A stretch of 64,000 bases of DNA, taken from contig NW_004452128.1 of NCBI RefSeq assembly GCF_000321225.1, positions 1-64,000 on the forward strand, written 5' to 3'. The translations under genes were made by a program, and so were the position numbers. The notes beneath the pieces were generated by a model that had not been told where the DNA came from, did not search any database, and saw only the letters and a list, made by a program, of their open reading frames with translations. The stretch comes from Odobenus rosmarus divergens. Its lineage: Eukaryota; Chordata; Mammalia; Carnivora; Odobenidae. The stretch's first letter is position 1. Every line of letters begins with the position of its first letter. Below, piece after piece: positions 13,015 to 25,749 of this stretch.

Positions 13015-13390
13015 AATTTTTAATGAATATTTATTCACTCACTCATTGGACATTCATTACAATTTACTGGGCATTTGCTCTACACAGGGCACTGGGGGAG
13101 AAATCAATGGCAAGAGTTCTTCCCTCATTTTTTCTGGAAGGGAAGCAGAGCTCATTTACCTAAGGCAGCATTACTCATTCTATGAAAGGGGGGTGTTTTG
13201 GATCACCGGGGACCTTCAGATATTTGTCTCTCACCGAATAGTAATTTTGCATGTTTGTTGAGCTGTAAAGGATTCACAGTCCCAAATTTTCTGGTTTCAG
13301 TTAGAAATGTACATAATTACTCATTCATCAAATATTTACAAACTACCTACTATATGCTAGGCAGCAGCGTGTGTGGTACAGAAACTCTGA
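13015..13390 (-). repeat. L2/MIR-like tail fragments
   Basis: atatttattcactcactcat (13026-13045) and cattcatcaaatatttacaa (13324 onward), followed by ctacctactatatgctaggc, resemble reverse-complement L2/MIR3 tails. Confidence 0.4.
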
Positions 13391-13699
13391 AGTCATTTTC
13401 AGTGGTTTGTGTCAAAGGTCATCATTATTTTGGAAGATGCATATGGTCATCATTTACTCCTATTCTGAATATATTTAAAAAGTGTTTGAAGGCAGGAGCA
13501 TCTCAGGAGGGGACCCCTGTGTCCCTCATGCCCTGCTCTGCACACGTGTGTGGGGACACTTGTTAGCAAAGGAGGAGGTGCATTTCTGCCTTTTCTCGGG
13601 GTTGGCAGCTCAGGTGTGTTGACCTGACATGGTCAAGATGCTTTGTGTTTCTGAGAAAGAAATCAGGGCTGTGGGTTCTGAATTCTCAGCCTGAAGCCT

Positions 13700-14730
13700 T
13701 TGCCAGAGAACAAACTCAAGGTGCTCAGACGTCTTCCCTCTCTAGTCCGACTCATTCCCTAGCTTACCTTACTGGGTCCCATGGCTCTACGTACCATCTC
13801 CACGGTAATGGTTCCCAAATAAATAGCCTGGTCCAGATTTCTCCCTTCAAGTCCACACTGCCTTTTAGATCCACTGGATGGTGCAGTAGGCCTCTCGTAC
13901 TTGCCACTTCCAAAATCCAGTGCCCGATCCATCCTCTACCTGCTCAGCGCCTGGCTTCCTCCTTTCCACGACGGCATGTCCCCTTTTTCCCAGGTGTGTA
14001 GGACAGAAATCTTGGACCCATCCTTGACTCCTTCCTTTGTCTCTTCCTTGCTCTCCCCCACCCCTTTCTTTCAGGAACTCAATCTATCATCAAATCCTGT
14101 TAGCTCCACTTTTGAAATATCTAAAACGCACCTGCTCCCCCAGCTTCTGGCATTCCTTGCCTCTCACCTTCATCATTGTAGAGCCTCTTACTTGATCCCC
14201 TGTGGCCACTGACACCACCCCCACCGCCCCCCCAGGCTGTTTTTCATACAGGAGCCAAGTGAATCGTTTTTTTAAAAGTCAGATTATATCATCCTTCTGC
14301 CTAGAATGGCTCAACATTGCTTCCTATTTCATTCAGTATAAAATCCAGAATCCAGATCTTAAAAGCCCTAAACATGCCCCCCCCACCTACATTCCTGTAG
14401 CCTTCCTTGTCTCCTATGCACATGTACAACATACTTGGCCACCGTATTCTTCCCCATACCCACCTGGGGCCTTTGGCCTTGCAGTTTCCACTGCCTGGAA
14501 CATTCCTCTCTCTGATACCTTCATGGCGTACCCTCTGGCTTCCTTGTGCTCTCTGAACGAATGTCTTACCAGAGGGGCCCTGCCTGACCATCCACACACA
14601 GTTGACACCCCCTCCCTTGGCCCTCTCTGTCCCTTTACTCTGCTTTATTTTGTTTTCACTGTATTGTCACCTAACGTATTTACCTACTCCATAGGTATTT
14701 CTACTCCATAATTCTGGTGTGTATTTCTTT
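13700..14730 (+). repeat. L2-type LINE 3' region
   Basis: Pyrimidine-rich sequence with the L2-like order catccttctgcctagaatgg, atccagaatccagatctt, gcctggaacattcctctctc, then tactccataggtatttctac. A 169-codon plus-strand frame at 14202-14711 lies in it and is not considered a gene. Confidence 0.6.
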
Positions 14731-17689
14731 TAATATAAAAACAATATTTTAACCTATCCACTTACCCAGCCTTTTTTGCTTCAGGGAGTAAAACTGACGC
14801 ATGGCTAAATATGCACCCTGTTACCCTGTGTTTCCATGAGTCCTCCAGTGGACACAAGACTCTGCGTGTCCTTCAAGCTCTTGGGAGAGGCAGGGGCCTA
14901 GAGAAAGGTGCTTGTCCCTAAGGAAACATCCAGAAGTGAATGGAACATTAACATTAGAAAGGGTAATTAAAGGTCTCAACAGTTTTAACTTTTTACATGT
15001 CCCCGATAAAGTCAAGGTTTCTCCTCTTTGTAGAAACCAGCTGAGCCTGTGAACAGGTCATCTCAAAGTACGTTAGGGGCTCAAGTCTAACTGTGAACAT
15101 TTCTGTGAGATTGGGAAGCGAGGGCAAAGCTCAGGAACAAGGGAATGGAGAGGAATTGCGACGCGTTTCTGCGACGCGTTTCCCTCCACGCCCGGTGTGG
15201 TTGAGCAGACCCAGGTCCTGGATAGCTCAGATGTGGCTCCCACCAAGGACGTGTTTTAGCATGTGACTTCACAAGGAGATGAAAGGGAAGTGAAAGCAAA
15301 CCAGTAGGGTGACTGTCATAGTTAAGGTGGAGACAGCCCTTGGGTCTCGGTCACTCTGAAAGGGCTGGGGTCTGGCATGGCCCTGCCTTCTTTCCCCAGA
15401 GCCTCCCCCACCGGCCTCCCGCTGTGGTTCCAAGTGCGCCACCTGTCTCAGCAGCTCTGTGATGAGACGTTCGTTGGCTGTTGGCTTCCTCATTTGGGAA
15501 CACTTATTTGTCGTGGGCACTGAGCATGCCTCTTACCAGCTGTGGTCCTGGATCAATCACTTGAGTCGTCTCATCCACAAATTGGGTCGCAAGGTCCCCA
15601 CCTTGGAGCACTGTCCCAGGGATACAATGGAATCACAACGCAGCAATTCCCTCAGGTGCTGACGTCAGAAAAATCAGCTGATGGTGCTTCTCCTCCTCCT
15701 TAGTCTGAGCCATGGGAAGGTGCCGTTTTTGTAGGTCTAAAACGGCGGATTGTCAGTTCTCCCCAGGACTTCCGCTCCGACGCGTCTACAGGGGACGGTG
15801 TGTAGGCAGATGGCCGCTGACTCTGATCACACGCATGCCAAAGTGAGCTCCTTCTCCTGCCGTGTGCCTGAAGAAAAGGCTGCCTGTCCCGGGGGGTCAG
15901 CGCTGGGAGCCTGTTGAGTGGCCGCCGGGTGATGTAACTGGGGTCCTTTTGTAGGTTTCACTATTGGCACCTGGTTAATGGGATGGGGATTTAGGGACGC
16001 AGCACTGCTACTGTCTTTTCCCGTCCCGTGCGGCACAGTCCTGAGCTCCTTGACAGTAGGCAGGGCTCCCCGGCTGGGTTTTCAGGTGTTCGCGCTCCTG
16101 TTTCTGGGGCCCATGCCCTTTGAGAACATGGGTTTGATTCCTCTGCTTTTCCTTCGGGTTTCACAGTGTGAAAACTGCTCCCGCCATCCCAACTGGCCCT
16201 TTCTTTTTAAGTGGTGGGAAGATGCCCCATTCTAACCTGTGTTTCCTTCCCAGTTTTTCTGTTCTCTTTCCCTTCCCTTTGCAAAGACTGTTGTGGGGCG
16301 GGGGGAAGTGCACACGATTTCTGAAGCCACGGAAACGTGATCCTGTGCCCTTGTGTGTCTGACAGGCACCTTTGAAGCAGCGGCATCCACATGGCCCTGT
16401 GGCGCCCCCCTTCTGTGGCTCTGCTTCCCTCCCCCCACAGTGTATGTGGCCCGAGGGCCCGCCTTCCAGCGATGGTGGCAGCCCCAGCCTGCCCTTGGGC
16501 ATTTTCTCCATCACTCCCTATTTCTCCCATATGGTTCAAACCCACCTAGAGTAGGTTACATTTAATGGGGTGAGAAAAACCCACACCGTAAGAGAAAAGT
16601 TACAGGTGAGGTCAAACCGTTTCCTCCCGGGAGGGAGAATGATTTTCTCTTCTCTGGCTTCCGCACCCGAAATTCATACAAAAGAGCTCTTTTTGTGTTT
16701 GATGTATTGCTTTTAAAAAACAAATCCTTCGTGTTTTTTCATTTTGGGTTCATACCTCTTGGCCGACCCAGCAGGAATTTGGCAGCTGGTGGTGCTGCTT
16801 CTCGCAAACGCTAAAAGCTGCCTCACCCGAGAGTCACTGGCTGCTGGGAAGCCTGGATGCTGGGCCGGGACCCCGGGAGGGTGGGGCGCCTCCTTCCGGT
16901 CCGTGCGCATTAAAGGGCTTATTGGTTGTCGACAGTGATCGCACACATGGGGGCTCTTTACACCATTCTTTTCGCTTGCTGTGTGTTTGAAATTTTGTAT
17001 AATGGAGAATGTTTGGGAGGATTACCCAAGGCCCAGCGAGGTGTGTGCAAGTGTTTTGGACACATCCATTGCTATTTTCCCCCGTGCAAAATCTTTTCTA
17101 TAATGGTTCGTGTTCAGAAGATCTTTGATAAGCATATTTAACCTGCTGTAAGTATAAGCAGGCTCAAACCTCAAAGCTAAGGCACACCTTAGTTTATTGT
17201 TTCATTTTATTCTACGTACAAAGCACGTCGTCCAACACCCAAATTCTTTGCTCTAAAAAGAATCAGAGGCCATATCAGTGCCGAATCAGCACGGATAGGC
17301 AGTGATGGTGAACAGAGCAACTGAAGAAAATTCTGCTGACTTCATGGTTTTTCTAAGTGGAGAGAACACCAAAATTCTGCCCTCTGCTTCCGGAAACTCA
17401 AGTGTGCTGCCGGCCGATCAAAATGATGCCAGAACAGTAATACAGCGTAGCCCGACCCGCCTTCCAGTGCAGACATCCCCCCCTTGCTGTCTGAGTCTTG
17501 ACAGACCAGATTGGAGCATTCCTACTGCCTTCTGGATCTTTCTCTGCAGATGAGCAGAAACATTGGACTCCAAGAAAGGCAGCTAGATACAGAATATGTC
17601 TCTGTGATTATTTTTATGCCTTTACTCTGGAATATAAGAGCCAAGATAACATCATAGGACCCTACCTCACAATCCTTCACAATTCACTG
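14731..17689. other. HLCS intron, mostly unrecognised
   Basis: Contains a 13-bp tandem pair at 15157-15182 and a MIR-like stretch at about 15525-15640 (cagctgtggtcctggatcaa). Overlapping frames on both strands at 16161-16565 are GC-driven. No exon found. Confidence 0.45.
15157..15182. repeat. 13-bp tandem duplication, CpG-rich
   Basis: tgcgacgcgtttc occurs twice back to back, perfectly. Confidence 0.95.
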
Positions 17690-18080
17690 AATATGCTTGT
17701 CACCCACTAAATTAGCCAAAAAAGCCAAACGAACAAAAACCATGGATTTTTTAAAAATTTTAAATTTTTTATCATTTTTTTATTTTTTAGTGATACTGTT
17801 CAAGACAGGCAAGGATACAAGGAGATATGGTACTCTGAAACCAAGTTTAAACCTTGACGGGAGTGTAAGTTGGAACAACCTTCTGAAAAGCAATTTGGTA
17901 GTAAGCATTAGGGATCACAAGAAGTTCCTTTGATCCAGTAACCCTACTTTGTAGCAATCTACACTCAAGAAATATATGGAAAATATATAGGAATATATAT
18001 GGGGAAACCCATACTTTAGGAAACACAGGGCATATAGTCACTCAATGGGATATTATTCATCAACAGAAAGACTAACAATA
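17690..18080 (+). mobile_element. Old L1 ORF2 3' fragment
   Basis: gtaagttggaacaaccttct, aagcaatttggtagtaagc and caatgggatattattcatca follow the usual L1 ORF2 order. Degraded. Confidence 0.55.
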
Positions 18081-19502
18081 TAGAGCAATTCTTAGATCAA
18101 TTAAAAAGTAGGTTAAGTAAGTAGTTAGTAGATTAAAATCTTAAAACATGCATCTGACAAAGGACTAGGAAATAAGGAAAAATGGTTGCGTTGTGTTAGG
18201 ATGAATGATTGCATCTTTTATTTCTGTTTTCCAGACTATCTGTAGCATGATTACGTTCATAAATCAGATATCCTACATCCTCCTGACCACGTAAAGGGAT
18301 CATTATTTAGCCTCCACTAATTTAGAATTTATGATTATCTGGCCAGAAATTAAATTGGAATTTCCTTGGTTTATGCGCAGAAACAAAATGTTTAAATTAC
18401 TTGAGGAATTCAAGCCCAAAGTCATACTTCAGCATATTCTTAACTAATCGAATGCATTTGAAAGAAGGAGAACTACATGAAAAACTTTTTTTTTTTCCCC
18501 CACAACATCAGACCACAGTCGTCTGACCCAATGATTTCATCCTTTGTGTGGCATGAATGGATGAGGTGGTGTGTAGTGTTTGAGAAGTAAGAACACAACA
18601 CATTGTGTCCAGTGGCTGGCGTGGCTGGAGGAGATGGGTCTTTCTGTTGACTTTTCCAAATACGGTAATCAAGGTCCACATCTGCTAATTGGAAGGATTC
18701 TCTCCTACCAACTTTCTTCAAGATTGGGTTTCTGATCTTTCCAAAATGAAAATGCCGTACAAAACCAACAAAACCCAACTACTGGCAACGAAAGATCTCT
18801 GGTGTATAGGAAATGGGGTGACTGCTTTCGGGACTCCCCTGTGCTCCAGAGCATGATAATACAAGTTATTCATTTTTTTTTTTTTTTTACCAAAGAAGTT
18901 ATTCGTCCTCACTAAAAACTCCTTTGACTTTTTATGACTTCAGGATCGTTTTAATAACACACTCATTTTATATAATAATCTCCGAGTGTAATGCAGCGCA
19001 TACACCTCTCTCCCGGACCCTATCCTCGAGGCCTCCGCTCCCACTCGTTACAGACCGGGTCTGGAGCAGGAACTTCCATCTTCCTCTTTGCATTTTAATG
19101 CTTATCGTAAAAAGTGTTATGAGAAGTTCCAGGCAGTTTCATTTTGTGAACGCACACCCAGCAATTTTGATTTCATTAGAATGTTAAGCTCCGTTTACTG
19201 TTCTTGGCTTTATGAGGGTCATTCGCTGGGACTGCGTTTAGCAGTAGGTCTCGAGGTGTGTCCATCCCCGCGTTTCTGCAGGAGAAGCCACTCGGGCCCC
19301 CTCTGTTGACACAGGGCGCTATGCTGTGCTGCTTTTGCTCCATGCGTGGCCCAGCCCATCATGAGCTCAGCACGCCCCCAGTTCTGAAAATTGTGTGTGT
19401 TCCTCCGGCACATGCTGCAGGATGCTTCTCGAAGCATTGAGCATGGGTGCAGAGACGGGCGTGCACCAGACAGCATCAGGAAGACAAAGCGGAGTCTCCA
19501 GG
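18081..19502. other. HLCS intron, nothing recognised
   Basis: Only homopolymer runs (T at 18487-18496 and 18868-18888). No exon or repeat family identified. Confidence 0.45.
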
Positions 19503-19519
19503 AAATGCCACAGTTTGTT

Positions 19520-19694
19520 TTGTTGTTTTTTTTTAAAAAAGATTGTATTTATCTGAGAGAGAGCGAGAGCACAAGCAGGGGGAGAGGGAGAAGCAGACTC
19601 CCCGCTGAGCAGGGAGCCTGACGTGGGGCTCGATCCCAGGACCCCAGGATCATGACCTGAGCCAAAGGCATGGACTAAGCCACCCGGGTGCCCC
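19520..19694 (-). mobile_element. SINEC SINE with target-site duplication
   Basis: Reverse-complement carnivore SINE. Flanks aaatgccacagttt (19503-19516) and aaatgccacggttt (19697-19710) differ at one base. Confidence 0.95.
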
Positions 19695-20039
19695 CAAAAT
19701 GCCACGGTTTTGACTTTTCTGGTGGAAGTGGTCACTGAACAGTTTACTAGGGGCTTGAGGAAATTGAGTGAGTCTAGCAAAATGAAAACAGAATATACCT
19801 GTGATCAGAACCGAGCCACGCCGAGGGGTGAGAACAAAAGAAATAAGCAAAGGCAGCGGTGTTTCCCCAGGGAGCCCTGACGCCCCCTCCGGGGAATGAG
19901 CCAAGGGCAGAGGCTGCCCCCAGCCCTCTCAGCAGCACAGGTGAAATGCGCGTTTCCCAGCCACAGAGGGGAACAACACTGCGTTTAGCGAGCCCTTGAG
20001 AGCTTGATCAGGTGCTCTTGGGGGCTTTTCTTTTTTTCT

Positions 20040-20300
20040 TTTTTAAAATTTTTTATTGGCATGTTAATCACCATACATTACATCGTTAGTTTTTGATGTA
20101 GTGTTCCATGATTCATTGGTTGTGCATAACACCCAGTGCTCCACGCAGAACGTGCCCTCTTTAATGCCCATCACCAGGCTAACCCACCCCCCACCCCCCT
20201 CCCCTCTAGAACCCTCAGTTTGTTTTTCAGAGTCCATCGTCTCTCATGGTTCGTCTCCCCCTCCGATTTCCCCCCCTTCCTTCTTCCGCTCCTGCAGGGC
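20040..20300 (-). mobile_element. Carnivore L1 3' end, antisense
   Basis: Reverse complement of the carnivore L1 tail: cattacatcgttagtttttg, gcataacacccagtgctcc, ctttaatgcccatcaccagg. Same subfamily as the fragment at 1-115. Confidence 0.85.
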
Positions 20301-20489
20301 TTTTCTTTTAAGCTCCCTTTCAGTCAGGTGGGGTGGGAAGGGAAGACGAGACGGTTCCTCTTTCTCCAGAATATCCTGAGCCCCTCAGACAAGGGCGACG
20401 TGTACCCTGTTGTACAAATCCTCTCCCAGAAGACATACAGCCAAGGAGCCTTGTGTCCCTTGCATTCAAGCCGCTTTGCCAGCAGGAAG

Positions 20490-20645
20490 GAACTGACGTC
20501 AGCTACATGCCCCCAGCGTGCCAGGCACTCGGCGCAGGGGGCCTGTGCCGTGTGACACATTCATTCCTCGAGGGGCCCTGGGGGGTTAAAGGGTAGGGCC
20601 CAGGTTTATCTACAAGGAGACTGGGGCTCAGCATAAGCAGGGGAC
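20490..20645 (-). repeat. MIR fragment
   Basis: gcgtgccaggcactcggcgc and caaggagactggggctcagc match reverse-complement MIR blocks. Confidence 0.5.
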
Positions 20646-22374
20646 CCCCACGGATGCCCCCAGCAAAGCACCTCCACTGGGGTTTCTGTGACCCCGGCTG
20701 GTGGAGGTGCTGGAGTCACAGTGGCCCAGTCCTTCCCCCCAAATGGGTGCGTCACTGCCAGTTTCTGTGCAAGATCAAAGTGGTGCCTCATTCCACTGTG
20801 GACGAGGGGACACTCTTGGAAGAGCATCGCAAGCTGACTTACAGCAGGACCTGGAGTGGAGGGCACGAAGGCACACCAGCGTGTACACACCCACCCATGT
20901 GCCCGTGCGCACACACGCTACCAGCTGAACAATCTGACAAGTCCACATCCTTGCGATTTGTTCGGGACTTCTTGGCCTTGATAAGTTCCAGCCTCGGGAC
21001 GTGGCCGACGGCAGTGCTGTATATAGGTCAGATTATTAACTACAAAGGCAAGCTTATTTCCTACGCGTGTTCACATCTTTAAATGCAGTCTGGGTTTGCC
21101 GTGCTCTGACCTGCTCCCACCATGATGTGAGCCGTCTGCCCCGGAACTCTGGTACCTCTACGTTGTAGGTGGCCCACATGGCCGCGTGTGGCTGATTACC
21201 CTTCCCGTGAGGTCTTTGCTCCCCGGTTTGATGATGCATTCAGCGAGAAATGCAACGTGGCTTAAAATCCCTTTACATTCCCCCATCTCTCTGACATGGC
21301 ATTTTAATTATTAGGAATCCAGTAAATAAATATTTGTTACTAAAAACTCCATTCCACTGACTTCCCCTGTCATGGTTTCTCATGGTTCAGGATGCCTTTA
21401 AAAAGTTTTTTTTTTTTTTAAGAAAAATGAAACAAAGAAAATGCACAGGCAAGATTTATGTATTTCGTTGGGGGAGGGGAAATTAAACTTCTCATAATAG
21501 TTTTTAAATTAAATTTCGTATTTGTCCAAATCCTTTCCTTCTCCACCCCTTCCTCTGATACTCCCTCACTCATTAAAGCATAGGATTTTGATGGTATTCA
21601 CAGGGAAGCTGATTTACTGGAATAAAGAAGTTCTTTAAGTCTTAAATGTTGGAACCTTCCCAGTGTGTCTGAACCGGGTTTCAGGTTTTACTGGCATTTT
21701 GTTGGCAGGGCGGTCTTTGGAGCCCGTCCTTATTTGAGCGCGTTTCCTGACACCTTTGGCGGTATGGTACTATGTTTTTTAGATTTAAAAAAAAGAAAAA
21801 GCTTAAATAGAAAAGCATATATAAACATATACAGAAGATTGATTATAAAATGTCAAGCAAAATAAAAGGGCAGTAAAAACTCTCAACAATTAACAAATGG
21901 GAAGCATTTTCTCTTTAAAGGGGCAGTGAAAGGCAGGATGAAGGTAGTTATTGGAGAGAAAAGGTCCAGGAAACCCCAGGAAAAGCTGACTTCCCACCTG
22001 CCCATCCTCCTCTCTCTGCACAAGTATCCTGTTGAAACATGGATACGGACACTGCCCGTCCTAGAACGCTGGACACATGGTCGCTCCCTGCCGTTGTCGG
22101 GGACACAGACGTTCTCCAGCTGAGCTGGAGGGAAAGCTTGCGGAGGTGAGGGTAGGGGGACAGGACCCCACCTGGGTGGAGGGTGTCTCCAGAGACCAGC
22201 CACCCAGGGGATCCTTTGCCACTCTGGGGCCTGAAACAATATTTCCCAGAGCCCCTGGGCAGATCTGTGAGAGGAGAGGCTGAGGCCCAGTGTTGGGAGA
22301 AGGTGAGTAAGATCCTCTGAATCCTAAAGCTGGCGTCCCACTTCATGGAGAGGGGTGGAACGCCCTGAGTGTAT
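20646..22374. other. HLCS intron, nothing recognised
   Basis: No exon or identifiable repeat. Frames on both strands at 20654-21082 and 21883-22481 have no recognisable product. Confidence 0.45.
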
Positions 22375-22615
22375 TTCCCCAAAGACCAGGAACAAGGCCA
22401 GGAGGCCCACTTATCTCCACTTCTACTTAACGTCATCCTGGGAATATTAGCCATTTTAGGTAGACGAGAGAAGTCAAACATGGGCGTACAAATAGGAGAA
22501 GAAGTGAAACTGTCTCTGCACTTGATGCGACAGTAGAGCTGGGAAATCTTTGAGAATCAACAATAAAATTCGCTGAAACAATAAAAGAATTCAGCAAGGG
22601 AGCAGGATTTTAAGT
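22375..22615 (+). mobile_element. L1 ORF2 fragment
   Basis: ccaggaacaaggccaggagg, acttctacttaacgtcatc and agaattcagcaagggagcag are L1 ORF2 landmarks in order. Degraded. Confidence 0.7.
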
Positions 22616-23589
22616 GGCCCGCCAGCACGGAGCCTCACCCGAAGCCGGCCTCACGGGGCCAATGGAGTTGGGTAGAAAGTGCAATTGGGGAGCGGGGGGT
22701 TTGGAAAATAACCATTTGAACGAAAATCTGTTATGGAATTGGATTCTGAACTAGGTTTAGTTCACGGGGGCCGTAAACCCAGCGTATCATGGAGCAAAGC
22801 CGTGCATTAAAGAAAGAGGCCCCTTGTCCCAGTGAATGAAGAGTTGAGCTGGTGCTAAGCTTCCTGGTGGAACGAGCTCCGACATGTTGCTGGATCTCTG
22901 GCGGGGTGGGGTGCAAGGAGGTCTCAGGAGAGAGGTCTGAGCTGCGAGAGGGAGAGAGGAAGGGTGATGTTCAGGGCAGCAAGGTGGTGAAAGAAGCAAT
23001 GGTTGTGAGGCCAGCTGGCAGGGGCAGGAAATTCTTGCTCATAATTACCCTCCAAGCAGCGATGGGATTGGGGTGGAAAAAGGGGCCCCAGTGAGGGCCT
23101 GAGTGGAGGGTGGAGCCTCTCTTTCTAGAGGAAGAAATTCATTACCTTCACATTGCTTTGTCTGCCCAGCTGTTTCAGCAGCCCCTTGGCTCTCTGGGTA
23201 AAGAAACAATGTGAGTTTGGATGTAAATTTGGTGAAGAAAGATTGGCATTTGTGAAACAAGAATGCATACGGAGTAGGGAAAACACCCACTCAGACAGGC
23301 AGGGCTGAGCAAACAACTTCGGTGCAAGTGTGGTGGTGTTTCTTTTTTTCTTTCTTTTTTTTTTTTAATTTAAAGTGACTCTATTTTAATTCTAAAAAAC
23401 TGCAAGAACCCCATTCCGATTTTACACTTTGGGTGTACATTTTCATAACTTTCCAGGGAAACGTATAACCCCCAGGACCGCCAAATTTATACAACTCAAA
23501 AATGCATTTTAAGAGACCGGTGGCATTTCTACCTTCAAATTTTGTTTTGATAAAAGGAGAGATGTTTTTGGCAGTGACTCACAAAGTGG

Positions 23590-23785
23590 GCCTCTGAGCC
23601 AGGCAAACCTGGTTAACTATTCTGGGACCTCACCAGGCTGTTAACCTCGGCAAGCCACCACTTCCTCATGAGTAAAATGAGACCACGTGGCAATGGCCAT
23701 CACAAGAGCCACTGGATTGTTTAAGTGAGAAAATCGCCCATATTAAGGGCCCAGGTGCATAGTTGGGTGCTCAGTAAATGGTACC
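23590..23785 (+). repeat. MIR SINE
   Basis: Nearly full MIR order: gaccac..acttcctcatgagtaaaatg, cactggattgtttaagtgag, then gtgctcagtaaatggtacc. Confidence 0.6.
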
Positions 23786-23904
23786 ATTGGATTATGCAGT
23801 AACCTTGCGCTACTTTCTGAGGACCTAAAGATCCCATTCTTTACCTGTGATTGAAGATACATGGCTCATTAATTAATTAGCTCACAAGACCTTGGAAAAA
23901 TTCC

Positions 23905-24113
23905 TTTTTTTTTTTAAAGATTGGTTTATTTTAGAGAGAGAGAATGAGCACATGAGCGGTGGGGGAGGGGCAGAGGAAGAGGGAGAGAGAATCTCAAACA
24001 GATTCCCCACTGAGCACAGAGCCTGATGCGGGGCTTGATCCCATGATCCTGAGAGCATGACCTGAGGCGGAATCAAGAGTCAAATGCTTAACCAACTGAG
24101 CCACCCATGCCCT
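23905..24113 (-). mobile_element. SINEC SINE with target-site duplication
   Basis: Reverse-complement carnivore SINE. Flanks ccttggaaaaatt (23890-23902) and ccttggagaaatt (24116-24128). Confidence 0.93.
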
Positions 24114-24222
24114 GGCCTTGGAGAAATTTTTAAAGTGAGTGGGGAAAATGGTGCTGTGTTGGCTGGTATACTTAACTGTTGGAAGCCTGTCATAATGAGG
24201 TAGTGATCAAGAGTACAAGTGC

Positions 24223-24425
24223 TGGGGGTGCCTGGGTGGCTCAGTTGGTTAAGCAGCTGCCTTCGGCTCAGGTCATGATCCTGGGGTCCTGGGATCGAGC
24301 CCCATGTCCGGCTCCCTGCTCAGCAGAGAGCCTGCTTCTCCCTCTCCCTGTGCCTGCCACTCTGCCTGCTTGCGCTCTCTATCTCTCTGTCAAATAAATA
24401 AATAAAATCTTTAAAAAAAAAATAA
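24223..24425 (+). mobile_element. SINEC SINE with perfect target-site duplication
   Basis: gggtgcctgggtggctcag head, cttcggctcaggtcatgatc box region, CT-rich linker and aataaataaataaaatc tail. The 14-bp flank aagagtacaagtgc is identical at 24209-24222 and 24426-24439. Confidence 0.97.
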
Positions 24426-24894
24426 AAGAGTACAAGTGCCATGTATGTGTGTGTGAGAGAGACAGAGAGAGACAGAGAGGGAGAGACTGAGATTGTCCTA
24501 TCCCTTACCATGCTTCATGGGGCTGGAAACTACTCAGGTGACCATGAATGAAGTCAGTCTTGGGGAACAGAACACTAACAAGGAACTCAGACATTTCCAA
24601 GTCACAGTCTTGTATACAGTGGCACTCACTGGTGTACACTTTCTGATTGCCAATCCCTTATGCCTTTCCCTCTTTCCCCTTGTCCTCAACTACCAATCAC
24701 CACCTTAGCTCTAGAAAATAAAATCTCTTCATTTGTGGGCATGTTTCCGTGTTATCTTAGAGGATAGAAAAAGAACGCAATACTTTATTTTAGGAGTTGT
24801 GATGGCCAAAGGAGAAAGGGGGCTTTTTCATGCTGTAGCTCTGGGGATTTTTTAAGAAATACAGTTTTTAAAAAAAATCATTGAGAAATAGCTT

Positions 24895-25180
24895 TTGGTG
24901 CAGTGCTTTCAGGACACCAGCCTTTGCACCAGCTGTATCCTGATTACTTAGGGCATACCCAGTCTCTCTGGAGATTGGGATTGGATGGGTCTAAGATGAG
25001 GCCTTAACATCTATGTGTTTTGGTTTTGGTTTGGTTTTTTTTTTTCTTAAAACTCCACAGGTGGTTCCAATGTGCATCTTCATTAGAGGACCTAACCCTA
25101 GAGGCAGCTTTGATTCTGTGACCTTGATTCTATGGTCAGGATCTCGCATTTGTTGAGCTTGGTGGTTTCTAGCAAAGACT
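24895..25180. repeat. Possible MER5-type hAT fragment
   Basis: 'ttagggcatacccagtctc' and 'ccacaggtggttccaatgtgcatc' resemble MER5 blocks around a T-rich interruption near 25020-25050. Confidence 0.35.
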
Positions 25181-25749
25181 GAGTCATCTGTTAAAACTGA
25201 GTGAAAAATGCAGCACAAAACATCTAAATATCTTCTCAGCTTTTTCTAATGTTTTAATGGAGATGATTGAGAATCTTAAAATGGTTTCCCTTGTGACCCG
25301 TATCTTGTTAAATGTGAAAAATGCCCTGTGGAATGTTGGGAGACCTGGTCATTTGGGCTGATCTGTACCAGACCTGGTGCATACCTTCCTGCGAAAGTCC
25401 AGTGTCTGTCTAGCCTGACAGTCGGGGGTGAAGTGGAACCTCAGTTCAGGTTCATAGGCATGAAATTCCTTAACTCAGTCCATGGAAATGGGACTCACTG
25501 GTTGATCCTCACGTGTTGCGAATGATACAGAACTGCAGGTGCAAAGAGATTTGAGGCAGACCAGGAGTACTAAAGCCATTTCGAGAAGAAATAGAAAAGG
25601 CTTCCCTTGAAGTTGTCCTATAGTATCATTAGCCAAAACTTTTTAGTCTTGTTGATAGGCAGGACCTCAGTAGAGAGAGCATGGCCACAAAGAAAATGAA
25701 GAAAAAAATTCAGATCCTCTTTAAGGAAGTAAATAATGTTGACACTTAA

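Noticed and set aside
14202..14711. 169-codon plus-strand open frame
   Set aside because: It lies in an L2-type LINE 3' region, which is pyrimidine-rich and often open by chance.
24223..24300. tRNA-like heads of the carnivore SINEs
   Set aside because: tRNA-derived SINE promoters, not tRNA genes; the sequences lack an intact cloverleaf and carry SINE bodies and tails.
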